Assembly: GCF_014203325.1 (NCBI RefSeq)
Contig: NZ_JACHIV010000001.1
Coordinates: 6,201,501-6,265,500, forward strand
Source of the DNA: Saccharopolyspora gloriosae
GTDB lineage: Bacteria > Actinomycetota > Actinomycetes > Mycobacteriales > Pseudonocardiaceae
DNA length: 64,000 nucleotides
Direction of reading: 5' to 3'
Part shown: positions 34,594 through 43,540 of the stretch, piece after piece
Position numbering within the stretch: the stretch's first letter is position 1
Layout of the letters: every line of letters starts with the position of its first letter
Program-made: the position numbers and the translations under genes
The notes under the pieces: model-generated
What the model was told of the DNA's origin: nothing
The model's database searches: none
The model's input: only the letters and a program-made list of their open reading frames with translations

Positions 34594-37089
34594 TCAGGAA
34601 TCCAGCATGGTGCGTAGGCGGGTTAGCAGGTCTTCCCGGGAGGTGGCTCCGAGCCGCTGCTTGATCCGGCCGATGTGGTGCTCGACCGTCTTGGCCGAGA
34701 TGAACAGCCGCTTGCCCACCTGCTTGTAGGTGAGGCCGGACAGGACCAGTTCGGCCACCTCCCGTTCGCGTTCGCTGAGGAGGTTCTGCTCGCCCTGCTC
34801 GCCGACCGACCTCGGCCGGGCGGGTTTGCCCTGCAGGGAGCGGGCGCATTCGAGCAGCGCCAGCATCGTCGGGCGGTCGGCGGTGCGCAGCGCGGCCTGG
34901 CCCGCGAGCCGGGCTCCGTCCCAGGTGAGCCCGGCCGCGTGCAGTCCGCGCGCGGCCTGCTCGGCCTGGTCCCGGTCGACCTCGCCGGCGAGCACGCCCA
35001 GCCAGGTCTTCGCGGCGGCGGCCATCGCGGCCGACATCGGGTTGTGCGCGGCCATCGCTTCCAGCGCCGCCACGTGCGTGCGGGCGCTGTCGGCGTCCTC
35101 GCTCACGACCGCGGCCTGCAGGCACTTCCACCGCAGCAGGCCCGACCACAGCGGCGGGTCGCCGAGCTCGCCGAGCAGGGCGAACGCGGCGCGCAGGTGC
35201 GGTTCGACCCAGTCCTGGTCGTGCAGCCGCGCGCAGGACACGGCGAGTTCGCCGAGCGCGAGCAGCCCGAACAGGTCCGCCGGGTGTTCGGCGATGGCCT
35301 GGCGGGCCCGGCCGCGCACCGCGTTCAGCGCGGTCGTGTCGTTGTCGCGGTTGGCGATCCCGGCTTCGATCGCGGTGGCCAGCAGCCGGTCCCGCGCCTG
35401 CAGCGAATCCGGCGAGCACACCGCGGCGTCCAGCGCGGTGCGGGCCGCGGGGGTGTCCCCGCGGGCCAGCGGGATCCACGCCGCGAGCAACCGGTGGCGC
35501 ACCGCCAGCATCGGTCCGCCGCTGCCCGCTTCGATGGCACGCCCCACCACGGAGGACGCGACGTCGAGCTCACCGCAGTGCAGCGCCGCCAACGTCGCGA
35601 TGGCCGCGGGCGTGTCCGGGACGAGGGTGGCGCCCCCGACCGGTTCGGCCAGCGACGCGGAGCGGGTCAGCTGGGACAGCGCGGTCACGGCGCTGCCGGT
35701 GATCGATTCCCGGAGCCCGTCGACGAGCTGGTCGGTCGAGCCGGACAGCGAGGTGGGCGGCCCGGGGTCGGTGACGGAGCCCAGCAGCCCTTCCGCTTCG
35801 GCCAGCCGTCCCGTGCCGATCAGCGACACGGCGGCGTAGGCGCGGTCGCCGGGCCAGCGCAGGTGCTCCGCCGACCAGCGGCACAGCTGCGCGGAGCGGG
35901 CCGGCAGCCCGCGGTGCGCGAGCACGCTCGCCGCGACCTGCACGCCCAGCGCCCGGTCCGGCACCGATTCGTCCACGATCACCGCGTCGGCCAGCCGCAG
36001 CGCCTCGTCGAAGTTCCCGGCGATCGCGGCGGCCCTGGCGCGGCGAGCGGCCAGCCGCGCGGGCGGGGTGCCCGCGGAGACGGCGGCGTCGAAGAACCGC
36101 GAGGCGAGTTCCGGCGCCTGCTCGGCCGCTTCCACCCCGGCCTGCTCGAACGCCTCGGCCAGCGCGTCGTCGGCGGTGGCGGCCGTTTCGGATTCCAGGA
36201 AGGGGCGCAGCAGCCCCAGCACCGGACGTCCCCGGTCGAGCTGCACGCGCACCAGCTTGCGCACGATCCGCAACCGCTGGTCGACGGGGGTGAGCAGCTG
36301 CACGGCCTTGCGGACCAGCGGCAGCAGCTCGTCGGAGCCGTCGGTCAGCCCGCTCGCCCGGATCGCCGACAGCGCGGGCACGACCGCGGCCGGGTCGAGT
36401 TCGAGCAGCCAGGCCAGCACGTCGGGGTGCGCGGCGGCGCCGACGGCGATCGCGGCGGCGCACGCGCGGCCTTCCGCCCCGAGGCCGTCGATCTCCTGCT
36501 GGACCTGCTCGACGACGCGCGACGGCACGCCGCGCCGGGTGAGGTCGTGCGGCGAGAGGTCGGCGAGCACGCCCTCCACGAGGCGCGGCACGCCGCCGGT
36601 CTGCGCCAGCAGCCAGTCCAGCCATTCGGCGGGCGGTTCGGAGCCGAGACCGCGTTCGACGCGGGCGGCGAGGTCGTCCCGGGCGTACCCGGTCAGCACG
36701 ACGGGCGGCGCGGTCCGGCCCAGGGCGTGCACGAGCTCGCTGAGCTCCGCGCCGCGCGGCCACGGCCGGTAGGCGACGATCAGCCGGGCCCGCGGGTGCC
36801 GTGTCAGTTCCCGCACGGCGCGCAGCGCGGAGTCGTCGAGCCGGTGCGCGTCGTCGACGATCACGGCGGTGGTCTCCGGGTCGACTCCGGCGGCGCTCGC
36901 CGAGACCGGTACTCCGGCGGCCCGGTAGGCGGCGGCGAGCTCGTCGAGCAGGGTGGTCTTGCCGCAACCGCCCGCCGCCTGCACGCCGACCTGCACCGGC
37001 GCGGCGGGGGCTTCCGCGATCGACTCCCACAGCCGCACGGCGCGCAGGCCGGTGACCAGGTCTGGGACGGTCGCTGTCGGGTGGTTCAC
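34594..37089 (-). CDS. iniR: Large LuxR-family ATPase regulator, IniR-like
   Basis: An 831-residue STAND/LAL-type regulator. N-terminal P-loop ATPase (AAGGCGKTT, residues 38-46; Walker B AVIVDDAHRL), a long alpha-helical repeat region, and a C-terminal LuxR helix-turn-helix (LLSEREREVAEL ... LTYKQVGKRLFISAKTVEHH). Rv0339c (IniR), which activates iniBAC in mycobacteria, has the same architecture and nearly the same length. GTG 37089 has GAGGA 5 bases upstream; GTG 37122 is possible. It probably senses envelope stress and activates the divergent iniB-like promoter. Confidence 0.85.
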   Translation of the reverse strand: MNHPTATVPDLVTGLRAVRLWESIAEAPAAPVQVGVQAAGGCGKTTLLDELAAAYRAAGVPVSASAAGVDPETTAVIVDDAHRLDDSALRAVRELTRHPRARLIVAYRPWPRGAELSELVHALGRTAPPVVLTGYARDDLAARVERGLGSEPPAEWLDWLLAQTGGVPRLVEGVLADLSPHDLTRRGVPSRVVEQVQQEIDGLGAEGRACAAAIAVGAAAHPDVLAWLLELDPAAVVPALSAIRASGLTDGSDELLPLVRKAVQLLTPVDQRLRIVRKLVRVQLDRGRPVLGLLRPFLESETAATADDALAEAFEQAGVEAAEQAPELASRFFDAAVSAGTPPARLAARRARAAAIAGNFDEALRLADAVIVDESVPDRALGVQVAASVLAHRGLPARSAQLCRWSAEHLRWPGDRAYAAVSLIGTGRLAEAEGLLGSVTDPGPPTSLSGSTDQLVDGLRESITGSAVTALSQLTRSASLAEPVGGATLVPDTPAAIATLAALHCGELDVASSVVGRAIEAGSGGPMLAVRHRLLAAWIPLARGDTPAARTALDAAVCSPDSLQARDRLLATAIEAGIANRDNDTTALNAVRGRARQAIAEHPADLFGLLALGELAVSCARLHDQDWVEPHLRAAFALLGELGDPPLWSGLLRWKCLQAAVVSEDADSARTHVAALEAMAAHNPMSAAMAAAAKTWLGVLAGEVDRDQAEQAARGLHAAGLTWDGARLAGQAALRTADRPTMLALLECARSLQGKPARPRSVGEQGEQNLLSEREREVAELVLSGLTYKQVGKRLFISAKTVEHHIGRIKQRLGATSREDLLTRLRTMLDS

Positions 37090-37170
37090 AGGAATCCTCG
37101 GTTCACGGAGACCTCGTTTCACGGGTCACTCGGCAGGGGCACTCGGAGAGACGGGCGCGGGTGGTGCGGC

Positions 37171-38550
37171 TCAGCGCTGCTGGCTGGTGATCGGGCTGGC
37201 CGGTTGGGTGCCGCCCACGCCTTGCACGAGGGTCAGCACCAGGCCACCGATGATCAGCAGCGCCGCGGCGCTCAGCTTGAGGATCTTGAACAGTCGTTGC
37301 CGGTCTTCGTCCGGCGGTTCCAGGTACATCGGTTCGACCTGCACGGGCGGCCGGACGGGGGCTTCGCGCTCCGGTTCGCCGTCGATGACGTCCAGGCCGC
37401 CGGAGCCCGGACCTTCGACGCGCATCAGCACGCTCGTCTCCGCGACCGACGCGGCCTGGTCGCTCACCGAGGACAGCACTCCGACGGCCGAGACCGCCGC
37501 GCCGCGGGCCGCGACGAGCTCCGGCGCGGCGTCGACCTGCGGGGTCCGTTCGAGCCGCTCGGCGACGAGCTGCTTGGCCATCGGGGTCCGCATCGTGCCG
37601 CCCGCGAGCACCAGCGCCGAGAGGTCCTCCGGGCTCACCGCCGCGGACTGCACGGCTTGCAGCAGCAGCTCCGGAACGCGTTCCAGGTGCGGGCGGGCCA
37701 GCTGTTCGTAGCGGGAGCGGGAGATCGCGAAGTCGGTGCGCAGGTTCGGCAGGTCCACGCGGACGGTCGTTCCCGGGTGGTGGGACAGAGCTTCCTTGGC
37801 CCGGACGCAGTCGGCGCGCAGCCCGGCGAGCGCGGCGCGGTGCTCGGGATCGGCCGGATCCATCGCGTCGAGCTGGGAGCCGAGTTCGGCCCGCAGGTGG
37901 GCGAAGACCTCGTCGTCGAGGTCCTGCCCGCTCGGGTGCCCGGAGTCCAACGAGGACCCGAGCACGTCGAAGCCGGGAGCGCGGCGGCGCAGCACCGTCG
38001 CGTCGAAGCCGGTGCCGCCCACGTTGGCGACCGCGACCGCGTCCTGCTCGGCGACCTGCTGCTTGCTCGCGTAGTCGAGCGCCACGGCCAGCGGTTCGGG
38101 CACCAGCGTGAGGTCGCGCAGGCCGAGACCCGCGAGCGCTTGGCGCACCAGGTGGCTGCGGAACGGTCCCCACGCCGCGCTGTGCGCGACGGTGATGTGC
38201 TCGGCCGGGTGGCCGAGCTGCTGGGCGACGTTGTCGGCGACCCACTCGACCACGGCCGCTACCAGTGCTTGCGCGGTGACGAACTCGCTGCCGACCAGCA
38301 GGGGGGCGTCGTCGCCGACCTGGCGGGTGAATCCGCGGACGACCCACTCGTGGTGGGTCAGTTCCTGCCTGCTCGCCGGTTCCCCGGCGACGAAGGAGCC
38401 GTCCTGGACTCGGCACAGCACCGTCGGAACGGTGTGCCCGGTGGAGCTCAGCGGCAGCGGGGTGGCCGCACCCCACCTGCCGCCTTGGCGCCGCGCGATG
38501 GCGGCGGAGGTGGCCGTGGCCCCGACATGGATCCCCAGGACGTAAGGCAT
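37171..38550 (-). CDS. Hsp70-like protein with C-terminal membrane anchor
   Basis: A 459-residue protein. Its N-terminal actin/Hsp70-type ATPase has MPYVLGIHVGATATSAAIA as phosphate-1 region, NVGGTGFDATVL as phosphate-2 and LVLAGGTMRTPM as the adenosine motif. It lacks the Hsp70 substrate-binding domain. Instead a linker leads to one transmembrane helix near the C-terminus (LKLSAAALLIIGGLVLTLVQ), so the ATPase faces the cytoplasm. Transcribed toward iniR with an 81-base gap and divergent from the iniB-like gene. Likely part of the same envelope-stress system; mechanism unknown. Confidence 0.85.
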   Translation of the reverse strand: MPYVLGIHVGATATSAAIARRQGGRWGAATPLPLSSTGHTVPTVLCRVQDGSFVAGEPASRQELTHHEWVVRGFTRQVGDDAPLLVGSEFVTAQALVAAVVEWVADNVAQQLGHPAEHITVAHSAAWGPFRSHLVRQALAGLGLRDLTLVPEPLAVALDYASKQQVAEQDAVAVANVGGTGFDATVLRRRAPGFDVLGSSLDSGHPSGQDLDDEVFAHLRAELGSQLDAMDPADPEHRAALAGLRADCVRAKEALSHHPGTTVRVDLPNLRTDFAISRSRYEQLARPHLERVPELLLQAVQSAAVSPEDLSALVLAGGTMRTPMAKQLVAERLERTPQVDAAPELVAARGAAVSAVGVLSSVSDQAASVAETSVLMRVEGPGSGGLDVIDGEPEREAPVRPPVQVEPMYLEPPDEDRQRLFKILKLSAAALLIIGGLVLTLVQGVGGTQPASPITSQQR

Positions 38551-38706
38551 GCAACCCCTTCCCGTGATCACCTTCCGGGTCATCGGACGGTACTCGGGCC
38601 GCACGGCCGGGGAAGTCCGGTCACGGGGTCGAGCCGACCGCCCGATGACACTCAGGGCGGTGACAACTTAGCGCGTGTCCGATCACAAAGCGCTGACGGA
38701 TCCCCC

Positions 38707-38744
38707 CATGCGTCCCCTAACCGAGCCATGGGCGCATCCCCTAA
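38707..38744 (+). promoter_or_regulatory. Direct repeat in the iniB-like promoter
   Basis: Two copies of a CATG...GCG...TCCCCTAA motif (38707-38720 and 38727-38744, TCCCCTAA blocks 24 bp apart) lie in the divergent gap. The second runs into a plausible -10 region (TAATAGTGT). Spacing near two helical turns suggests an activator site, perhaps for the IniR-like protein. The rest of the 334-base gap (38551-38884) shows no other clear element besides a short upstream ORF. Confidence 0.45.
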
Positions 38745-38775
38745 TAGTGTTCGCACTCACTAGGAGTCGTACCCG

Positions 38776-38868
38776 ATGGCCGCGAGCACAGCCCGCAGTA
38801 GCGTGCTCGCTGGGAGTGAGGGATCGGGCACGACCTTCACTCGGTCACACGTAACCGAGTTCCGCTGA
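38776..38868 (+). CDS. Short upstream ORF before the iniB-like gene
   Basis: 30 codons, ATG 38776 to TGA 38868, with AGGAG 9 bases upstream. The product is Ser/Thr/Gly-rich and ends SHVTEFR. Its stop lies 3 bases before the AGGAG of the next gene, an arrangement suited to translational coupling. No similarity recognised; it may be a leader peptide or chance. Confidence 0.35.
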   Translation: MAASTARSSVLAGSEGSGTTFTRSHVTEFR

Positions 38869-38884
38869 GTCAGGAGAAAGCGTC

Positions 38885-40048
38885 ATGATCCACTCTCAGC
38901 CGGATGATGCCCCGGATCGTGCCGAGACCCCCACTTCCACCCCGGGGGCGCAGGACGCGCCCAGCCAGCCGGACGGCCCGACGCTGTACGAGTTCCTGAC
39001 GCGGCTCGTCACCAGCCCGGACGCACAGGCGGCCTTCGACGCTGATCCGCGCGCCACGCTGGATCACGCCGGACTCGGGGACATGAGCGCGACGGACGTG
39101 CTGCAAGCATCGTCGCTGGTGCTCGACTACGCGCCGGTCGAGATCGCGGATGAATACGGCCGCTCGCTCCAGAGCAGCGTCGAGAAGTTCGCCGCGAGCA
39201 CCCAGCATGTCGCGATCAACGAATTGCATCCCGCACAGCCACACGAGCAAGAGATGGAACTGAGCATGCTGCCTCCGCACAACACCCCGGCCCCCTCCCC
39301 CGAAGCTCCCGCCGGTGACACCAACATCGACATCGAGCAGAACGACTCGCACAACCTGATCAGCGTGCACGACGTGCTCAGCGGCAACGACGTCGCCAAC
39401 GGCGTCGGCAACGTCGTGGGTGACACCACCTCCGACGCCACCAACACGGTCGACAACACCGTCAACACCGTTGGCGACGTGACCGGCGACGTGACCGGCA
39501 CCGTGGGCGACGTGACCGGCACGGTCGGCGACGTCACGGGCGCCGTGGGCGACGTGACCGGTGCCGTGGGCGACGTGACCGGCGTTGCCGGTGACCTGAC
39601 CGGCGCTCTGCCCGCCGGTGCCCCCGCCGGGATCGAGGGTGGCGCCCTGTCCGGCGTCGCCGGTGGCGCGCTGGACACCGTGGGCGACGTGGCCGGCGGC
39701 GTGCCGGTCGCCGGTGACATCGCGGGCCCGGCCGTCGACACCGTCGGTGGCGTGGCCGGTGGCGCCGTGGGCACCGTCGAGGGCGTCGCCGGTGGAGCCG
39801 TCGACACCGTCGGTGGCGTGGCCGGTGGCGTCGTGGGCGGCCCGGTCGCCGACGTGACCTCCGCGCTGCCCGCGCCGGCCGACCTCCCGGTCGTCGGTGA
39901 CGTGGCCGAGCAGCTGCCGGTCGACGACGTGGTCTCCCACCTGCCGGCCCCGAGCGACCTGCCGGTCGTCGGCGACATCGCCGGCCCGGCCGTCGAGGAC
40001 GTCGCGGGTGCGGCCACCTCGGCGCTGCCGCTGGACGGCCTGCTCTGA
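38885..40048 (+). CDS. iniB: IniB-like repeat protein
   Basis: A 387-residue protein. Residues 32-115 form an IniB-type N-terminal domain (LYEFLTRLVTSPDAQAAFDADP), followed by a low-complexity Gly/Val/Asp/Thr region: heptads GDVTG[TA]V at about 197-238, period-11 units (VGGVAGG) at 287-317, and two copies of a LPAP.DLPVVGD block near 328 and 353. No signal peptide or transmembrane helix is evident. In M. tuberculosis IniB is a glycine-rich protein induced by cell-wall inhibitors. AGGAG lies 8 bases before ATG 38885. Followed by a strong terminator rather than running directly into iniA. Confidence 0.75.
   Translation: MIHSQPDDAPDRAETPTSTPGAQDAPSQPDGPTLYEFLTRLVTSPDAQAAFDADPRATLDHAGLGDMSATDVLQASSLVLDYAPVEIADEYGRSLQSSVEKFAASTQHVAINELHPAQPHEQEMELSMLPPHNTPAPSPEAPAGDTNIDIEQNDSHNLISVHDVLSGNDVANGVGNVVGDTTSDATNTVDNTVNTVGDVTGDVTGTVGDVTGTVGDVTGAVGDVTGAVGDVTGVAGDLTGALPAGAPAGIEGGALSGVAGGALDTVGDVAGGVPVAGDIAGPAVDTVGGVAGGAVGTVEGVAGGAVDTVGGVAGGVVGGPVADVTSALPAPADLPVVGDVAEQLPVDDVVSHLPAPSDLPVVGDIAGPAVEDVAGAATSALPLDGLL
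39473..39598 (+). repeat. In-frame 21-bp tandem repeats within the iniB-like gene
   Basis: Five to six near-identical 21-bp units encode GDVTG[TA]V heptads. Third-position differences between units show that the peptide pattern is conserved more than the DNA. Confidence 0.8.
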
Positions 40049-40084
40049 TTCCAGGCCCCCGGGCTTGATCAAAGCGAATTGACC

Positions 40085-40125
40085 CGAAAGCCGGGTTCGC
40101 ACTCCTCGTGCGAACCCGGCTTTCG
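40085..40125 (+). terminator. Strong terminator between iniB-like and iniA-like genes
   Basis: A perfect 18-bp stem (40085-40102/40108-40125) with 5-nt loop, 37 bases after the iniB-like stop. Confidence 0.85.
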
Positions 40126-40203
40126 CGTTACCACACCACAGTCCTGACACAAGTCACCCGCTCGGGTTTCTCTTCTGCCACTGAACGGTCCACAATCGCT
40201 CCT

Positions 40204-42015
40204 GTGATCGAGACGGCGATGGTGGAACTGATCGATCGCGCGACTGCCGAATGCGCCGAGCAGCAGCGCCCCGACCTGCACAACCGACTACGGCAGATCC
40301 GCACGCGCGTCCTGGACCCAGCCCAGCTCGTACTGGTCGTGGGAGAACCGAAGCAGGGCAAGAGCGAACTGATCAACGCGTTGGTCAACGCCGCCGTGTG
40401 CGACTCCGGCGAAGACGCCACCACGCTCGTGCCCACTCTGGTGCGCCATTCCGAGCACCCCACCGCCCAGGTGATCGAGCAGGAACCGACGAGCGGGCAC
40501 GCCACCCTCGACCGGTTCCCGGTGCCCGTGGAGCAGGTGCGGGAACGCATCGACCAGGCCATCAGCAGCGGCAGGCCGGTCAGCCGCGGCGAAGTCGGCA
40601 TTCCGCGCGCCGTGCTCAAGGACGGCCTGGTGCTGATGGACACGCCGGGCGTCGGCGCCACGTCCGCCACGCTCACCGCCCGCACGCTCGGCGTCGTCGC
40701 CGAAGCCGACGCGCTGCTGATCGTCTCCGACGCGACCCAGGAACTCACGCACAACGAGCTGAGCTTCCTGAAGAAGGTCACCAAGCTGTGCCCGAACGTG
40801 GCCGTCGTACAACCCAAAACAGACATAACGCCGCATTGGCGAAAAGTGGTGGAAGTCAATCAACGCCACCTCGCGGGCGCGGGCATCAACACCAAGATCT
40901 TTCCGGTGTCTTCCACGATTCGGATGCAGGCGATGCACGCGAAAGACGCCACGCTCAACACCGAATCCGGATTTCCGCAGCTGGTCGAATACCTGCGCGG
41001 CGAAGCACTCGGGCAGCACGATCAACTCACCCGGCGGCTCGTGGCGCAGAACGTCGCCGACGCGGTCGACGAGCTCAGCGAAACGTTGAAAGCGGAACTC
41101 ACCGGACAAAGTCCGCGAACCGCCGCGGAAACGCTGATCGAACTGGAAACCGCCCAACGCCGCTCCGAAGATCTGCGGCGGGTCACCGGGCGCTGGCAGA
41201 AGACGCTCAGCGACGGCGTCGGCGAAATGTTCGCCGACATCGAGTTCGACTTCCGGGAACGCAGCTGGGCCATCACCGGCCAGATCGCCGAGACGCTCGA
41301 AGAAGCCGACCCGGTGGTCGTGTGGGACGACTTCGTGGAGTGGCTCGACAACGCGCTCATGACCGCCATCGAGGAGAACTTCGCCTGGCTCGAAGGACGC
41401 CGCGAGCAGCTGCGCGACCGGGTCACCGACGAATTCCTGCGCGAGCACCCCAGCATGCGCCCGCAGATCGAGCAGGTGTCCATCCCGGACCCGTTCGACC
41501 AGGTCACGCCGTTGAAGAAACCCAGCAACGGCACCTACAAGCAGCTCGACCAGGTGCTCACCGGGCTGCGCGGCTCCTACGGCGGCGTGCTCATGTTCGG
41601 CCTGATCACCAGCATGGCCGGGTTGCCGCTGATGAACGTCGTGTCCATCTCCGCGGGCCTGCTGCTGGGCAGCCGCAGTCTCAACGAGGAGAAGGACGCC
41701 CGGCTGCGCCGCCGCCAGGCCGAGGCCAAGACGACCGCGCAGCGCTACGTGGAGCACGTCGTGTTCCACGTGAACAAGGAGGCCAAGGACGCCATCCGGG
41801 CCACGCACCGCGCGCTGCACCAGCACTTCACCCAGCTCACCGAGGAAGCGCAGTTGGAGATCAGCAAGGACATCCAGAACATCAAGCGCGTCGCCGAGCG
41901 CAGCGCCGTCGACCGCGAGGACCGGGCCCGCGAGATCCGCCGGAAGCTGGAAGAGCTGGCGCTGCTGCGCAGGCGCGCCGGGATGCTGACCGCGAACCGC
42001 ATCACCGCGGCATGA
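40204..42015 (+). CDS. iniA: Dynamin-like GTPase, IniA-like
   Basis: A 603-residue bacterial dynamin-like protein. G1 loop GEPKQGKS (48-55), G3 DTPGVG (Asp146), G4-like QPKTDI, then a helical stalk and a hydrophobic paddle with membrane-inserting helices (GGVLMFGLITSMAGLPLMNV, residues 460-490). Mycobacterial IniA is a GTPase that remodels or fissions membranes under drug stress. GTG 40204 is chosen; CACAAT 7 bases upstream could be a -10 box of a leaderless message, and ATG 40219 is an alternative. Overlaps iniC by 4 bp. Confidence 0.88.
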   Translation: MIETAMVELIDRATAECAEQQRPDLHNRLRQIRTRVLDPAQLVLVVGEPKQGKSELINALVNAAVCDSGEDATTLVPTLVRHSEHPTAQVIEQEPTSGHATLDRFPVPVEQVRERIDQAISSGRPVSRGEVGIPRAVLKDGLVLMDTPGVGATSATLTARTLGVVAEADALLIVSDATQELTHNELSFLKKVTKLCPNVAVVQPKTDITPHWRKVVEVNQRHLAGAGINTKIFPVSSTIRMQAMHAKDATLNTESGFPQLVEYLRGEALGQHDQLTRRLVAQNVADAVDELSETLKAELTGQSPRTAAETLIELETAQRRSEDLRRVTGRWQKTLSDGVGEMFADIEFDFRERSWAITGQIAETLEEADPVVVWDDFVEWLDNALMTAIEENFAWLEGRREQLRDRVTDEFLREHPSMRPQIEQVSIPDPFDQVTPLKKPSNGTYKQLDQVLTGLRGSYGGVLMFGLITSMAGLPLMNVVSISAGLLLGSRSLNEEKDARLRRRQAEAKTTAQRYVEHVVFHVNKEAKDAIRATHRALHQHFTQLTEEAQLEISKDIQNIKRVAERSAVDREDRAREIRRKLEELALLRRRAGMLTANRITAA

Positions 42016-43490
42016 GCAGGCCGGACACCCCCCAGGACGGCCTGCTGGAGCGGTCCCGCGCGCTGCTGATCCGCACGATGACGTTCTACCGGGACGACCC
42101 GCGCACCTCGGCCTGGCTGCGCGGGCGGCTGGAACGGCTCGAGCAGCCGCTGCGCATCGCGGTCAGCGGGCGGGTGAAGTCCGGGAAGTCGACGCTGATC
42201 AACGCGTTGGTGGGCCAGCACCTCGCGCCGACCGACGCCGAGGAGAGCACCCAGGTCAACACGTTCTACCAGTACGGGCCGGAACCCCGGATCACCGTGC
42301 ACACCCCGCACGGGGCGGTGCAGAACGTGCCGGTGACGACGCTGGACCCGAGCACGATCCGCGACCTGCAGCGCTGGCGCCCGGACGAGGTGTCGCGACT
42401 GGTGATCGAGGCCCCCGCGCCGGGCCTGCAGGCCATCACGCTGCTGGAGACGCCCGGGGTGTCGTCCTCGGCGATGCAGGACACGGGCCGCTCGGCGCTC
42501 GCGCAGATCCTGTCCGAGGCGGACGCGCTACTCTACCTCACGCGCTACCCGCAGCAGACCGACGTGCAGTTCCTGCAGTCGGTGCACGAGTTGCAGCTCG
42601 CGCGGCGCGCGCCGATCAACACGATCATCACGTTCTCCCGCGCCGACGAGATGGGCAACGGCGGCAGCGGCGCAGTGGCGGCGGCAGAGCGGATCGCGCT
42701 GCGGTTCCGCGACGAGCCTGCGGTGCGGTCGTTCACGCAGTACGCGATCCCGGTGATCGGGCTGCTGGGGCAGGCCGCGGCCACGTTCACCGAGGCGGAC
42801 CTCGCCGCGCTGGTGGCGTTGCGGCAGTTGCCGGAGAAGGCGTTGGAGACGCTGCTGCTGTCCTCCGACCGGTTCTCGAACAACCCCACGCCGGAATCGG
42901 TGCCGCCGAGCGTGCGCCAGGACCTGATGAACCGCTTCGGGCGGTTCGGCCTGGCCCAGGCGTTCACCGCGCTCGGCGAGGGCATCACGGACCACAAGCG
43001 GCTGAGCGCGACGCTGCTGGAGGCGAGCAGGCTCAACGACCTGCAGGAAGCGGTGCACCAGCAGTTCATCGAACGCCAGGACGCGCTGCGGGCGCGGTCG
43101 GTGCTGCTGGCGGTGGACATGGTGCTGCGGGCGAACCCGCGGCCCGGCGTGCAGCAGCTGCGCGGGGAGTTCGAGCGGCTGCTGTCGAACGCGCCGGAGT
43201 GGGAGGAGATGCGGCTGCTGTCGGCGTTGCAGTCCGGTCAGCTGAGCTTCCCGCGACCGCTGCAGAACGACGCGCGGCGACTGCTGGGGTCGCACGGCCC
43301 GGGCGCGGCGGCCCGGCTCGGCCAGGAACCGGACACCCTGGAGTCGATCTTGGCGGACGAGGCGGGCGCGGCGCTCGCGCGGTGGCGCGACCAGGCGGTG
43401 AACCCGCTGCACGACCGAGCCCACCGCGACGCGGTCCGCGTCGTGCTGCGCAGCTGCGAACGGCTGATCGCGTCCCGAGTCCAGCCCTGA
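42012..43490 (+). CDS. iniC: Dynamin-like GTPase, IniC-like
   Basis: A 492-residue partner GTPase. G1 loop SGRVKSGKST (52-61); the G3 motif reads LETPGVS, with glutamate in place of the usual aspartate; the G4-like region is TFSRADE. No strongly hydrophobic paddle, so it is probably peripheral and acts with IniA. The start is fixed by an ATGA overlap with iniA. Its 3' end runs into sequence resembling the edge of the palindromic repeats (TGAGAACCCGCC at the stop), with copy E 50 bases later. Confidence 0.87.
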   Translation: MSRPDTPQDGLLERSRALLIRTMTFYRDDPRTSAWLRGRLERLEQPLRIAVSGRVKSGKSTLINALVGQHLAPTDAEESTQVNTFYQYGPEPRITVHTPHGAVQNVPVTTLDPSTIRDLQRWRPDEVSRLVIEAPAPGLQAITLLETPGVSSSAMQDTGRSALAQILSEADALLYLTRYPQQTDVQFLQSVHELQLARRAPINTIITFSRADEMGNGGSGAVAAAERIALRFRDEPAVRSFTQYAIPVIGLLGQAAATFTEADLAALVALRQLPEKALETLLLSSDRFSNNPTPESVPPSVRQDLMNRFGRFGLAQAFTALGEGITDHKRLSATLLEASRLNDLQEAVHQQFIERQDALRARSVLLAVDMVLRANPRPGVQQLRGEFERLLSNAPEWEEMRLLSALQSGQLSFPRPLQNDARRLLGSHGPGAAARLGQEPDTLESILADEAGAALARWRDQAVNPLHDRAHRDAVRVVLRSCERLIASRVQP

Positions 43491-43540
43491 GAACCCGCCC
43501 GTGAGCTTGCCGCGCCAAGCAAGCGACATCACCGACCATC

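Noticed and set aside
34675-38763. A 1362-codon open frame on the plus strand opposite iniR and hsp70
   Set aside because: Composition is Arg/Gly/His-rich with no domains; it is the GC-driven antisense of two well-supported genes on the minus strand.
39473-39835. Regular repeats mistaken for a CRISPR array
   Set aside because: Units are contiguous 21-bp in-frame repeats without unique spacers, inside a coding gene.
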